Part shown: one piece after another, positions 54,487-63,596 of the stretch | Numbering within the stretch: position 1 is the first letter of the stretch | Layout: every line of letters begins with the position of its first letter | NCBI RefSeq assembly: GCF_004310325.1 | Contig: NZ_SIRT01000001.1 | Span: forward strand, 186,001-250,000 | Direction of reading: 5' to 3' | Source of the DNA: Hyunsoonleella flava | GTDB taxonomy: Bacteria > Bacteroidota > Bacteroidia > Flavobacteriales > Flavobacteriaceae | Length of the DNA: 64,000 nucleotides | Translations under genes and position numbers: made by a program | Notes under the pieces: model-generated | Told to the model about the DNA's origin: nothing | Seen by the model: the letters and a program-made list of their open reading frames with translations, nothing else | The model's database searches: none

Positions 54487-55759
54487 AAAAAAAGTGCTCA
54501 TAATAGCTTATTATTGGCCTCCTGCTGGTGGTCCTGGAGTGCAGCGTTGGCTTAAATTTGTAAAATACTTGCCTAGTTTTGGTGTGGAGCCGGTTGTATT
54601 TGTGCCTGAAAACGCCAATTATCCTGTAATTGATAAAAGCCTTCAAGATGAAGTTTCAAATGATATTGAAGTAGTAAAACTACCTATTTCCGAGCCTTAT
54701 AAATTCGCAAAACTTTTTTCAAAAGCGAAAACAGGTACTATTAGTAAAGGTATAATTAGTGAAAATAAAAAGCAGTCGCTCATTGAAAGGTTAATGCTTT
54801 TTGTTAGAGGTAATTTTTTTATTCCTGATGCCAGAATTGGGTGGGTGAAACCTGCTTCATCTTTTCTGTTAGATTTTATTCCAAATAATGATATTGAAAC
54901 CGTTATAACCACAGGGCCGCCACACAGTATGCATTTAATAGGGCTCAATCTAAAGCAAAATCTAGGAGTGAAGTGGTTGGCAGACTTTAGGGATCCATGG
55001 ACGACTATTGGATATCATAAACAATTGAAGCTTACAAAGTCATCCCAAGGAAAACATAAAGCTTTAGAAAGACGAGTACTTTCAAATGCTGATAAAATCA
55101 TTGTAACATCTTCGGTTACTAAGCAAGAATTTCAACGCATAACAAAACAACCAATTGAAGTGATTACCAATGGGTATGATGATGAAGTCGGAGGATCTGT
55201 CGAAATGGATTCTAAATTTACAATATCACATATTGGCTCTTTATTATCCAAAAGAAACCCTGAAATTCTATGGAGAGCAGTTTCTGAATTAATTTCTAAA
55301 TATGACGATTTTAAAAATGATATTCAATTAAATTTTGTTGGATTTATTAGTGAAAATATATTAAAAACAATTGCTAGTTATAATTTAAGTAAATATATAA
55401 ATAAGGTAGGTTATGTTTCACATTTAGAATCAATTAAATATCAAAAAAAATCTCAATTATTATTACTTATAGAGGTCGATTCTAAAGACACAAGAAGTAT
55501 CATACCAGGTAAGCTTTTTGAGTATTTGGTTTCAAACAGACCTATCCTTGCCATTGGACCTAAGGGATCAGATATTGAACAAATTATTAAGAACACAAAT
55601 ACTGGAACATTCTTTAGCTACCAAGATTTGGAATCATTAAAAAAAACTATATTAGACCATTATATGGCTTATAAAAGTGGTAATTTAAAAACTAGTCCTA
55701 TCGGATTACAGAAATACCATAGAAAGGCACTTACGCAATCATTGTCAAATTTATTATAA
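54479..55759 (+). CDS. Glycosyltransferase, GT4-like
   Basis: A 426-residue protein. N-terminal KVLIIAYYWPPAGGPGVQRW is the typical opening of this GT4-like family; LADFRDPWTTIGYH and the C-terminal nucleotide-sugar region IIPGKLFEYLVSNRPILAIG follow. It has no membrane segments. The start is taken as GTG at 54479, which overlaps the yfhO stop by 8 bp; a TTG at 54458 is possible. The next gene begins at its last base (TAATG), so three genes are translationally coupled for glycan synthesis and export. Confidence 0.86.
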   Translation: MRKKKVLIIAYYWPPAGGPGVQRWLKFVKYLPSFGVEPVVFVPENANYPVIDKSLQDEVSNDIEVVKLPISEPYKFAKLFSKAKTGTISKGIISENKKQSLIERLMLFVRGNFFIPDARIGWVKPASSFLLDFIPNNDIETVITTGPPHSMHLIGLNLKQNLGVKWLADFRDPWTTIGYHKQLKLTKSSQGKHKALERRVLSNADKIIVTSSVTKQEFQRITKQPIEVITNGYDDEVGGSVEMDSKFTISHIGSLLSKRNPEILWRAVSELISKYDDFKNDIQLNFVGFISENILKTIASYNLSKYINKVGYVSHLESIKYQKKSQLLLLIEVDSKDTRSIIPGKLFEYLVSNRPILAIGPKGSDIEQIIKNTNTGTFFSYQDLESLKKTILDHYMAYKSGNLKTSPIGLQKYHRKALTQSLSNLL

Positions 55760-57225
55760 TGGGCATTGTAGCTTCTCAATCATTTAAAAATATAGTTTCT
55801 ACGTACATAGGCTTTTTAATTGGAGCAATTAATACCCTGTTTTTGTATGTAAACTTTATGAGTGACACATATTACGGTATGGTCGGTTTCATGCTGTCTG
55901 CGGCTTTTGTACTGATGCCTCTTATGGCATTTGGCGTTAACAATACACTAGTAAAGTTTTATTCATCGTTTAAAACCCGATTATCCTTAAATAGTTTTTT
56001 AACGCTTATGTTGTTTCTGCCGCTAGCCGTAATTATTCCATTGAGCATAATAGGTTATTTAGCTTATGAAACTATTGCTGATTTTTTGTCTACTGAAAAT
56101 GCTCTTATAAAGGATTATCTGTGGCATACAATTGTAATAGCAATAGCTTTGGCGTATTTTGAGGTGTTTTTTGCTTGGGTAAAAGTGCAATTGCAAACTG
56201 TTTTTGGCAACTTTATGAAAGAGGTTTTTCATAGAACAGGAGTAATGGTATTACTCTTTCTGCTATATTTTGAAGTTCTTAGTATAGAACAGTTTATGAT
56301 AGGCATTGTGTTAGTCTATGTGTTGCGAATGTTGATAATGATGTTCTATGCCTTTAGTATAAAACTCCCTGTATTGGTATTTAAAAAAGTTAATGGTATT
56401 AAAGCTATTTTAAAGTATTCGCTTCTCATAATTGTAGCGGGATCCGTTGCTACAATACTATTAGATGTAGATAAGGTAATGTTGGGTAAATATATTCATA
56501 TTAAAAACGTGGCTTATTACAACGTTGCTATTTTTATAGCAGCTGTAATAGCTGTACCACAACGTGCAATGCATCAAATACTACTTCCGCTTTCAGCTAA
56601 ATATTTAAATGAAAGGGATATGGATAGTCTAGCTGATTTGTATAGGCGTAGCTCTTTAAATCTCCTAATTGTGGCTGGAATGATTTTTTTGTTGATTGTT
56701 CTCAATATAAATCAGCTATACACATTGATAGATATTGAATACAGTGTTGGATTGTATGTTGTGCTTCTTATTAGTTTCACTAAGCTTTATGATGCAGTAT
56801 TAGGCAGTAACAACGCCATTTTATTTAATAGTGATTATTATAGAATAGTTCTAATACTAGGCGTTGTTTTGGTGGTGGTAATGATTTTATTAAATATAGT
56901 TTTGATTCCTATTTATGGATTAAACGGCGCTGCTTTGGCAACTTTTATTGCTGTATTTTTATACAATACATCAAAGCTAGCGGTGGTTTACAGGGTATTT
57001 GGTATTACTCCTTTTTCTAGTAAAACGTTTAAGGTGTGCGCGTTAATAATTCTTATGGGGCTTTTGGGTTACTTCTGGGATTTTAATTTTCACGCAATTT
57101 TGAACATTTTATTAAAATCGGTAATTACTGTTGTCATGTTTTCTATTGTAATTTACAAGATGAATTTTTCTTCAGATATTAATAGTTTTGTAAACAAACT
57201 ACTTGCCAATTTAAGAGGGAAGTAA
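55759..57225 (+). CDS. Polysaccharide/lipid-linked oligosaccharide flippase (MATE/MOP superfamily)
   Basis: A 488-residue protein with about 14 membrane helices. KNIVSTYIGFLIGAINTLFL at the N-terminus and LLDVDKVMLGKYIHIKNVAYYNV in the middle are marks of the Wzx-like family. It moves undecaprenyl-linked glycans across the inner membrane. The ATG shares a base with the stop of the glycosyltransferase. Confidence 0.88.
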   Translation: MGIVASQSFKNIVSTYIGFLIGAINTLFLYVNFMSDTYYGMVGFMLSAAFVLMPLMAFGVNNTLVKFYSSFKTRLSLNSFLTLMLFLPLAVIIPLSIIGYLAYETIADFLSTENALIKDYLWHTIVIAIALAYFEVFFAWVKVQLQTVFGNFMKEVFHRTGVMVLLFLLYFEVLSIEQFMIGIVLVYVLRMLIMMFYAFSIKLPVLVFKKVNGIKAILKYSLLIIVAGSVATILLDVDKVMLGKYIHIKNVAYYNVAIFIAAVIAVPQRAMHQILLPLSAKYLNERDMDSLADLYRRSSLNLLIVAGMIFLLIVLNINQLYTLIDIEYSVGLYVVLLISFTKLYDAVLGSNNAILFNSDYYRIVLILGVVLVVVMILLNIVLIPIYGLNGAALATFIAVFLYNTSKLAVVYRVFGITPFSSKTFKVCALIILMGLLGYFWDFNFHAILNILLKSVITVVMFSIVIYKMNFSSDINSFVNKLLANLRGK

Positions 57226-57236
57226 GTACAAACAGA

Positions 57237-57281
57237 AAACCCCACGATATTGCTTTGAGGCATACATATCGCAGGGCTTTC
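57237..57281. terminator. Convergent terminator after the flippase gene
   Basis: AAAACCCCACGATAT pairs with ATATCGCAGGGCTTT with two mismatches around a 15-nt loop. Confidence 0.6.
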
Positions 57282-57304
57282 TTAACTAACCAACCAAAAT
57301 TTAT

Positions 57305-58615
57305 TTATCTTCTTCTACGTGTAGAATTAGATGATGTATTGTTATTTCTAGAGGAGCTTCTACTTTGCGTTGCTCTAGAATTTGATGCTCTTGTACTTCT
57401 TGTCACTCTTGAAGCAGGTTTAGTGCTTCTTGAAGATCTGTTTACTGTTTGTCCAGAACTTCTATTTGTGCTTTTTTTGTTATATATACGAGTGTTATTT
57501 GCCTTTGGTTTTTTTACAACCGTTGTACTTCTATTTCTCGTTACCTGTTGAGACGAATTCCTTCTTGGTGCTTGTCTTACAGTTGTGTTAGACTGCTTTC
57601 TAACATTCTGATTTGCGTTTTCCCTAGTTCTATATTGTGAGTTTCTATTATTCGTAGAACGCTCGCGTTTTATAGTACTATTACCTCTATTTTGCACTCT
57701 AGAGTTTGTTCTATCAACATTTCTATTGTTCGTAGAGTTTTCACGTCTCATGGTACTGTTCCCTCTGTTTTGAGTTCTAGAATTGGTTCTGTCAACCTTT
57801 CTATTTGTAGCACTTCTATCATTAGTGTTCGCAATTCTTCTAGAGTTATTTTTTCTAACAGCATTATCTCTCGAAATACTTCTTCTCGTATTCGCTATGT
57901 TATTTACCTTAGTTCTATTTCTAGTACTTCTGTTAACAGTGGCATATTTTCTATTTCTTACAATAGTATTGCCTCTTCTGTTCGCAATGGCTGTTCTAGG
58001 CCTAAAGTTATTACGGAACGGTCTGTTGTATACGTATCTTACAGGGTTATAAAACTGTCTGTAAGGCCTATTGAAAACAACACAGTGATCAAATACCGGT
58101 ACACTGTAAAAACGATGCCATGGTCTAACTACATAGGCGCGATTAAATCTGTTGATAAAGCCTGTATAGTGCGTAAACCTGTTAAATCTGTTGTAGTGAA
58201 CAAATAGTCCGCCAATACGGTTTATCCGACCAAAATTGTTATAAAATATATTTACATTACCAACTTGTGCTACACGACCGTAGAAGTCGTAGAATATAGG
58301 GGTGTTTTCAATTTGAATTACAGCACCAAATTCGTCATACTGCACATAGGCATTATAATTAAAACCAGAATTAAATGTGATGTTTGCATTTCGTCTTCCT
58401 ATTGATATAGCCAAATCTGGCTGATATCTCAAGATATTGAAATCAAACTGTCCATCTGGAAATATAGAAAACTCAATACCATTTTCAACAAATATGAAAG
58501 AGTTGCCATAACCTCTGTAAAATGTTGATACAGTATTGTTTTCTAAATTGGTTGTAGCGGTAGCAGAAAATCCTCCTAGGATTATTGCTGCAAAAAATAA
58601 AATAAACTTTTTCAT
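57305..58615 (-). CDS. Secreted protein with Arg/Asn/Ser-rich repetitive tail
   Basis: A 436-residue protein with a signal peptide (1-21, ending SATAT). The N-terminal about 150 residues have beta-hairpin-like repeats (FYDFYGRVAQVGNVNIFYNN, FGRINRIGGLFVHYN). The C-terminal about 230 residues are dominated by Arg, Asn, Ser and Thr, with two tandem 26-residue units of the form VDRTNSR-x-QNRGNST. The pI must be very high. No known family. A possible role is binding nucleic acid or acidic glycans outside the cell. Confidence 0.75.
   Translation of the reverse strand: MKKFILFFAAIILGGFSATATTNLENNTVSTFYRGYGNSFIFVENGIEFSIFPDGQFDFNILRYQPDLAISIGRRNANITFNSGFNYNAYVQYDEFGAVIQIENTPIFYDFYGRVAQVGNVNIFYNNFGRINRIGGLFVHYNRFNRFTHYTGFINRFNRAYVVRPWHRFYSVPVFDHCVVFNRPYRQFYNPVRYVYNRPFRNNFRPRTAIANRRGNTIVRNRKYATVNRSTRNRTKVNNIANTRRSISRDNAVRKNNSRRIANTNDRSATNRKVDRTNSRTQNRGNSTMRRENSTNNRNVDRTNSRVQNRGNSTIKRERSTNNRNSQYRTRENANQNVRKQSNTTVRQAPRRNSSQQVTRNRSTTVVKKPKANNTRIYNKKSTNRSSGQTVNRSSRSTKPASRVTRSTRASNSRATQSRSSSRNNNTSSNSTRRRR
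57653..57808 (-). repeat. Two tandem 78-bp repeats within the Arg/Asn-rich gene
   Basis: Two copies encode 26-residue units (R-(N/K)-VDRTNSR-(V/T)-QNRGNST-(I/M) and so on). DNA identity is high but not complete. Confidence 0.7.
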
Positions 58616-58751
58616 AATTGTGAAATTTTATGGGTTCGCTTAGGTAAAAGCAAACAGCGTGCCAAAAAAATTAAATCACTGATTTACAGATTAATAAAAA
58701 CATGTAGAAATATCAATTCTTTTCTTAAATTTAGGATTGAATAAAATAAGT

Positions 58752-59852
58752 ATGGGAAAACATCTAGAAACTTGTAAAAACTGTGAGCAACAATTTAGCG
58801 ATGCGTTTAATTTCTGCCCGCATTGTGGTCAACAGGCTAAAGACGATTTAACCGTAAAAGTGCTCTTCTACAACACCATAAGTAACTACTTTTCTTTTGA
58901 TGCCCGATTTTTTAAGAGTTTCTTTCCGTTATTACTAAAGCCAGGGTTTATTGCCAGAAAGTTTGTTGAAGGCAAGCGTTTACAGTATTTACATCCAGCC
59001 CAGATGTACCTATTTGTGGCCGTGGTCTTTTTTTTCTTGTTCTCATTTATACAACGTGAACAGGTGCGGGCAATTGACGATAGTTTAGCTGCTGCATTTG
59101 AAAAAGAAAAAAATATAAATTTAAAATTTAATAAAATCCAACTGGACTCCATTAAAAGTATTGAATTGATCCAACAGGCTATTAAAGACTCTTTAAACAA
59201 GGTAGAGGTAAAGAAACTGTTGGAAGATAAGCAGATTTTTACAGGAATGTCTGATGCTAAAATTGATTCACTAGTCAATACTGATGATTTCGGAAAGAAC
59301 GCATCACGCGATTTTGGGTTTAATACAAAAACTATAGATTCACTCTTGGCTTTAGGGACTCCAAAGGATATTATTTACAAGGCTATGGGAATGGAAGATG
59401 ATGCAGGAGCAATTAAAAAACGTATGTATCGGCAAGCCCTTAAGTTCTACGAATCTAAACGGGGTGGGAATATTATTCAAACATTTTATGATACTATACC
59501 TCTAGCAATGTTCTTTCTATTACCGATTTTTGCTTTAATTCTTAAGGCTTTTCACTTTAAAAAGGGGCGTTATGCACATCATTTGGTGTTTAGCTTCTAT
59601 TATTTTTCTTTTTTGTTTACTGTTTTTAGTTTGATACTAGCCATTAATTTTATTGTTGATCTGCCGGATTGGTTAGACTTTTTGATAATGCTTTCTACGT
59701 TTCTTTATTTGGTAATTGCTTTAAGGTGCTTTTACGTCCAGGGCTGGTTTAAAAGCTTTTTTAAAGGAGTTATAACATCTTTTGTTTTCTTGTCTGTTGT
59801 TACCCCAATAGCTTTTGTGCTTATTTCTATTTTTGCGTTTTTGTTTTATTAG
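58752..59852 (+). CDS. DUF3667 membrane protein with N-terminal zinc ribbon
   Basis: A 366-residue protein. A CxxC-CxxC ribbon (CKNCEQQFSDAFNFCPHCG) is followed by VLFYNTISNYFSFDARFFKS and LLKPGFIARKFVEGKRLQYL, the core of DUF3667. Then a membrane helix (about 85-104), a soluble stretch and four C-terminal helices. The role is not known. The start is at ATG 58752; a TTG at 58737 adds five residues. It is divergent from the Arg/Asn-rich gene. Confidence 0.87.
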   Translation: MGKHLETCKNCEQQFSDAFNFCPHCGQQAKDDLTVKVLFYNTISNYFSFDARFFKSFFPLLLKPGFIARKFVEGKRLQYLHPAQMYLFVAVVFFFLFSFIQREQVRAIDDSLAAAFEKEKNINLKFNKIQLDSIKSIELIQQAIKDSLNKVEVKKLLEDKQIFTGMSDAKIDSLVNTDDFGKNASRDFGFNTKTIDSLLALGTPKDIIYKAMGMEDDAGAIKKRMYRQALKFYESKRGGNIIQTFYDTIPLAMFFLLPIFALILKAFHFKKGRYAHHLVFSFYYFSFLFTVFSLILAINFIVDLPDWLDFLIMLSTFLYLVIALRCFYVQGWFKSFFKGVITSFVFLSVVTPIAFVLISIFAFLFY

Positions 59853-59932
59853 ATTGTGTCTTTTTTATGTAACTAATTGGTCGTTAGTGTATTATTTACT
59901 AAGTTTAGAGTAACTAATCAATAATTTTAATC

Positions 59933-60520
59933 ATGAAAAAATCAATTTTCTTGTTAGCAATTTTATCAATTGCTCTAAGTTTCACATCCTGCAGAATACA
60001 TATCGATGCAGGTTATTCTAATGCGGCCGACAGGTTTAGTGTTGAAAGCGGTAATACGGTACCTAATTCATCAGCTACTTCACAAAAATCTAATTATGAA
60101 AGCAAAGCTTCTGTAAATTCAAGTTCATTGTTGAGCAACACATCAACTACAACCAAATCTGGTTTTTACGTAGGTGTGGCAGCAGCAGATATTGAGTTAT
60201 CTGACAGTTTTAAGTTTCAACCAGAAGCTCGATTCATAATAGTAGAAGATTTGAACCAAATCAATATACCCTTATTGGTTAAGTATAATGTGGTAGATAA
60301 AATCAATGCCTACGCGGGTCCAAGCTTAGGTTATCTCTTAGATGCGCCAACTGGACTTAAGTCAACTAATTTTGGAATAAATATTGGTGGGTCTTATGAT
60401 TTGACCGACAAGTTTTTTCTTAACGCAAGATATGATTTTGGTTTATCCGATCTATCTGAAAACTCAGCCAGCACAGTTAAATTGAGCAATTTGCTCATTG
60501 GGGTAGGGTACAAGCTATAA
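59933..60520 (+). CDS. Outer-membrane beta-barrel (OmpA/porin-like) protein
   Basis: A 195-residue protein with a signal sequence ending SFTSC (a lipobox-like cysteine at 20), a Ser/Thr-rich linker of about 50 residues, and a short 8-strand-like barrel (SGFYVGVAAADIELSDSF, INAYAGPSLGYLLDAP, FFLNARYDFGLSDL) ending in LIGVGYKL with the terminal hydrophobic residue typical of outer-membrane barrels. Function is unknown. Confidence 0.8.
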   Translation: MKKSIFLLAILSIALSFTSCRIHIDAGYSNAADRFSVESGNTVPNSSATSQKSNYESKASVNSSSLLSNTSTTTKSGFYVGVAAADIELSDSFKFQPEARFIIVEDLNQINIPLLVKYNVVDKINAYAGPSLGYLLDAPTGLKSTNFGINIGGSYDLTDKFFLNARYDFGLSDLSENSASTVKLSNLLIGVGYKL

Positions 60521-60544
60521 TATATAGATATCATAAGCTTTTTA

Positions 60545-60577
60545 GGGGAAAGATACAATTATTTACTTTCCCCTTTT
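60545..60577. terminator. Convergent terminator between the barrel gene and uvrA
   Basis: GGGGAAAG-n13-CTTTCCCC followed by TTTT; the 3' part overlaps the last codon of uvrA. Confidence 0.75.
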
Positions 60578-63359
60578 ATATTTTTTCCTTTAGATATTTT
60601 CCGGTTTCAGAGGTTCTAATCTTTACGATTTCTTCAGGAGTACCAGAAGCCACTAAATTTCCGCCATCTTCACCACCTTCAACTCCCAAATCGATAATAT
60701 AATCCGCGCACTTTATCAATTCTAAATTATGTTCAACCACAATTATAGAATGCCCTTTTTCAATTAAAGCATTAAACGATTTTAAAAGTTTTTGAATATC
60801 ATGAAAATGAAGTCCAGTTGTAGGTTCGTCAAAAATAAAAAGTGTTTTATCCTTAGAGTTGCCTTTTCCTAAAAACGTAGCAAGCTTTATGCGTTGAGCC
60901 TCACCACCGGAAAGGGTGGACGAACTTTGTCCTAACGTTACATAGCCTAAGCCCACATCTTGCAATGGTTGCAATTTATTTTTGATTTTATCTTGATTGT
61001 TAGTTTCAAAAAATGAAATGGCATCATCAATGGTAAGATTTAAAATATCATCAATGGTTTTGTCCGCAAAAGTAACTTCCAATACTTCTTTTTTAAAGCG
61101 TTTGCCGTTACAGGTTTCGCACTCTAAATGCACGTCTGCCATAAACTGCATTTCAATAGTTACTTCACCTTCACCTTTACAGGTTTCACAACGTCCTCCG
61201 TCAACATTAAACGAGAAGTGTTTCGCTTGATAGTTTCTAATTTTGCTCAATTTCTGTTTAGAAAACAAAGCGCGAATATCGTCGTATGCTTTTATATAGG
61301 TAACAGGATTGGAGCGTGATGACCTGCCAATTGGGTTTTGGTCTACAAACTCAATTTGTTTGATATTACTAAAATTACCGCTAATTCCAGAAAACTGACC
61401 AGCCTTCTCTCCAAAATCGGTAAGCTTTTTTTGTAGTGCGGGATATAAAATCTTTTTTACCAATGTGCTTTTTCCACTGCCAGAAACACCGGTAACTATG
61501 GTTAGCATTTCTAAAGGGAATGTAACATCTATATTTTTCAGGTTATTTTCACGCGCTCCTTTAATATCTATATGATATTTTGAAGTTCTTCTATTTTTAG
61601 GAACTTCTATTTTAAAGCTTTCATTTAGATATTTAGCTGTTAAGGATTGAGAAGCTAAAATATCATCGTAAGTGCCTTTTGCTACTACTTCGCCTCCAAA
61701 TGTTCCTGCTTCTGGGCCAATATCGATAATGCTGTCGGCGGCTTTCATGATATCTTCATCATGTTCAACCACAATTACCGTATTTCCTAAATCGCGTAAT
61801 GATTGCAATACAGATATTAATCGCTCTGTGTCTTTTGGATGCAGACCTATACTAGGTTCATCTAATATATACATTGAGCCCACTAAACTACTGCCTAAAG
61901 ACGTGGCAAGATTAATACGTTGGCTTTCTCCACCAGAGAGCGTATTGGATTTTCTATTGAGTGTTAAATAGTCTAAGCCAACATTCGCTAAAAATGATAA
62001 TCTATTGTTTATTTCCTTCAATAAACGATTCGCAATTTTGGTATCATAATCATTCAATTCCAGTTCTTTAAAAAACTGAACTAGCTTTTTAATGGGCATT
62101 TCTACCAAATCAGTAATAGAAACTCCTTGTATTCTCACATAATTAGCTTCAGGGCGTAAACGTTTACCGTTACATGTTTTACATTTGGTTTTTCCGCGAT
62201 AGCGGGACAACATCACACGGTTTTGAATTTTATAGGCCTTTGATTCTAATTCAGCAAAAAAGGAATTTAAGCCCTCAAAATATTGGTTACCGTCCCAAAC
62301 AAGTTGTTTTTGTTCCTTCGTAAGTTCAAAATAGGGTTTATGTACAGGGAAATCGAATTTGTGTGAATTGTTTACCAACTGATCCTTGTACCAGCTCATA
62401 CTTTCACCCCTCCAGGGAAAAATAGCGCTTTCATATACTGAAAGTCCAGTATTGGGTATAACCAAATCTTCGTCAATACCAATAATATCTCCATAGCCTT
62501 CGCATTTTGGGCAAGCACCATACGGGTTATTGAAACTGAATAGGTGTACATTTGGCTCTAAAAACGACATACCATCCAGTTCAAATTTATTGCTAAATTC
62601 TTTTGTGTTTTTATCAGACAAGGTCTCGACTACACATTCGCCTTTACCTTCAAAAAACGCTGTTTGAATGGCATCAGCCAATCGGTTTTTAAAATCTTCT
62701 TCGTGTTTTACTATTACCCTGTCTACAACCAATAAAACCGTTTCATTTTCAGCTATGGTTTCGATTTCGTCAATTCTTAAAACATCCTCATTAACTTTTA
62801 CTCTTGCATATCCTTGCTGTTGTAATGTTTTCAACTTGTTGTCCATTGTACGTCCTTCTTCTAGGTGAATTGGAGCAAGTAGCAATAGTTTTTCACGCTC
62901 AGGAAAAGACATTATATGTTTTAAAACATCTGTAACCCTATGTTTTTTCACCTCATTTCCAGAAATAGGAGAGAAGGTCTTACCGATTCTAGCAAATAGT
63001 AACTTTAAATAGTCATAAACCTCTGTGGTTGTACCAACTGTGGACCGCGGATTGGTAGAGTTTACCTTCTGTTCAATAGCAATAGCTGGAGCAATGCCCT
63101 TTATATAGTCCACCTTTGGCTTATTTAATCTACCCAAAAACTGTCTAGCATAACTAGACAAGCTTTCTACATACCGCCTTTGTCCTTCTGCGTAAAGTGT
63201 GTCGAATGCCAAACTAGACTTTCCAGAACCAGACAGACCAGTAATCACTACCAATTCATTTCTGGGAATAACAACATCAATATTTTTTAGATTATGCAGT
63301 TTAGCACCTTTTATAATGATGTTTTCTTTTGGGTTTACTTCAGAAATGGCAGTATTCAT
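60576..63359 (-). CDS. uvrA: Excinuclease ABC subunit A
   Basis: A 927-residue DNA-damage sensor of nucleotide excision repair. Two ABC ATPase modules: N-terminal ITGLSGSGKSSLAFDTLYAE and C-terminal VTGVSGSGKSTLVKKI; signatures LSGGESQRINLA and LSGGEAQRIKLATFLG. Zinc-binding sites are CPKC...CNGKRL in the insertion and CETCKGEGE...CETCNGKRF in module 2. RYVESLSSYARQFLG is the conserved UvrB-binding region. Length and order match UvrA. Confidence 0.97.
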   Translation of the reverse strand: MNTAISEVNPKENIIIKGAKLHNLKNIDVVIPRNELVVITGLSGSGKSSLAFDTLYAEGQRRYVESLSSYARQFLGRLNKPKVDYIKGIAPAIAIEQKVNSTNPRSTVGTTTEVYDYLKLLFARIGKTFSPISGNEVKKHRVTDVLKHIMSFPEREKLLLLAPIHLEEGRTMDNKLKTLQQQGYARVKVNEDVLRIDEIETIAENETVLLVVDRVIVKHEEDFKNRLADAIQTAFFEGKGECVVETLSDKNTKEFSNKFELDGMSFLEPNVHLFSFNNPYGACPKCEGYGDIIGIDEDLVIPNTGLSVYESAIFPWRGESMSWYKDQLVNNSHKFDFPVHKPYFELTKEQKQLVWDGNQYFEGLNSFFAELESKAYKIQNRVMLSRYRGKTKCKTCNGKRLRPEANYVRIQGVSITDLVEMPIKKLVQFFKELELNDYDTKIANRLLKEINNRLSFLANVGLDYLTLNRKSNTLSGGESQRINLATSLGSSLVGSMYILDEPSIGLHPKDTERLISVLQSLRDLGNTVIVVEHDEDIMKAADSIIDIGPEAGTFGGEVVAKGTYDDILASQSLTAKYLNESFKIEVPKNRRTSKYHIDIKGARENNLKNIDVTFPLEMLTIVTGVSGSGKSTLVKKILYPALQKKLTDFGEKAGQFSGISGNFSNIKQIEFVDQNPIGRSSRSNPVTYIKAYDDIRALFSKQKLSKIRNYQAKHFSFNVDGGRCETCKGEGEVTIEMQFMADVHLECETCNGKRFKKEVLEVTFADKTIDDILNLTIDDAISFFETNNQDKIKNKLQPLQDVGLGYVTLGQSSSTLSGGEAQRIKLATFLGKGNSKDKTLFIFDEPTTGLHFHDIQKLLKSFNALIEKGHSIIVVEHNLELIKCADYIIDLGVEGGEDGGNLVASGTPEEIVKIRTSETGKYLKEKI

Positions 63360-63456
63360 AGGCTTTTAAGGGAATAATTTTGCAAAGATACTACAACTAT
63401 ATGAGCTTAAAAAATGAAGTGTAGTTACCAAAAATGTTAAAAAAAGATGTTAATTT

Positions 63457-63488
63457 TTGCTTTTTAGGAATGATTGTTGTTATATTTG
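63457..63488 (+). promoter_or_regulatory. Bacteroidetes-type promoter of the ECF sigma gene
   Basis: TTG at 63457-63459, a 21-nt spacer and TATATTTG at 63481-63488. The predicted leader is about 100 nt and holds the hairpin CGAAGT-n5-ACTTCG at 63561-63577. Confidence 0.6.
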
Positions 63489-63596
63489 GATTGTTAATAA
63501 CTTATTAAAAACACTTGTCTATAGCATATAATTACTTTTAAAACTAATAACCCCAAGCCTCGAAGTACTCAACTTCGTGCATTAAAAGTAAAAATT

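Noticed and set aside
57692-58207. 171-residue ORF on the plus strand
   Set aside because: It is antisense to the Arg/Asn-rich gene, whose repetitive codons leave the opposite frames open; it has no signal peptide or domain.
63561-63577. Hairpin CGAAGT-n5-ACTTCG as a riboswitch or terminator
   Set aside because: Only six base pairs, no T-run and no known riboswitch features; noted only as part of the sigma gene leader.
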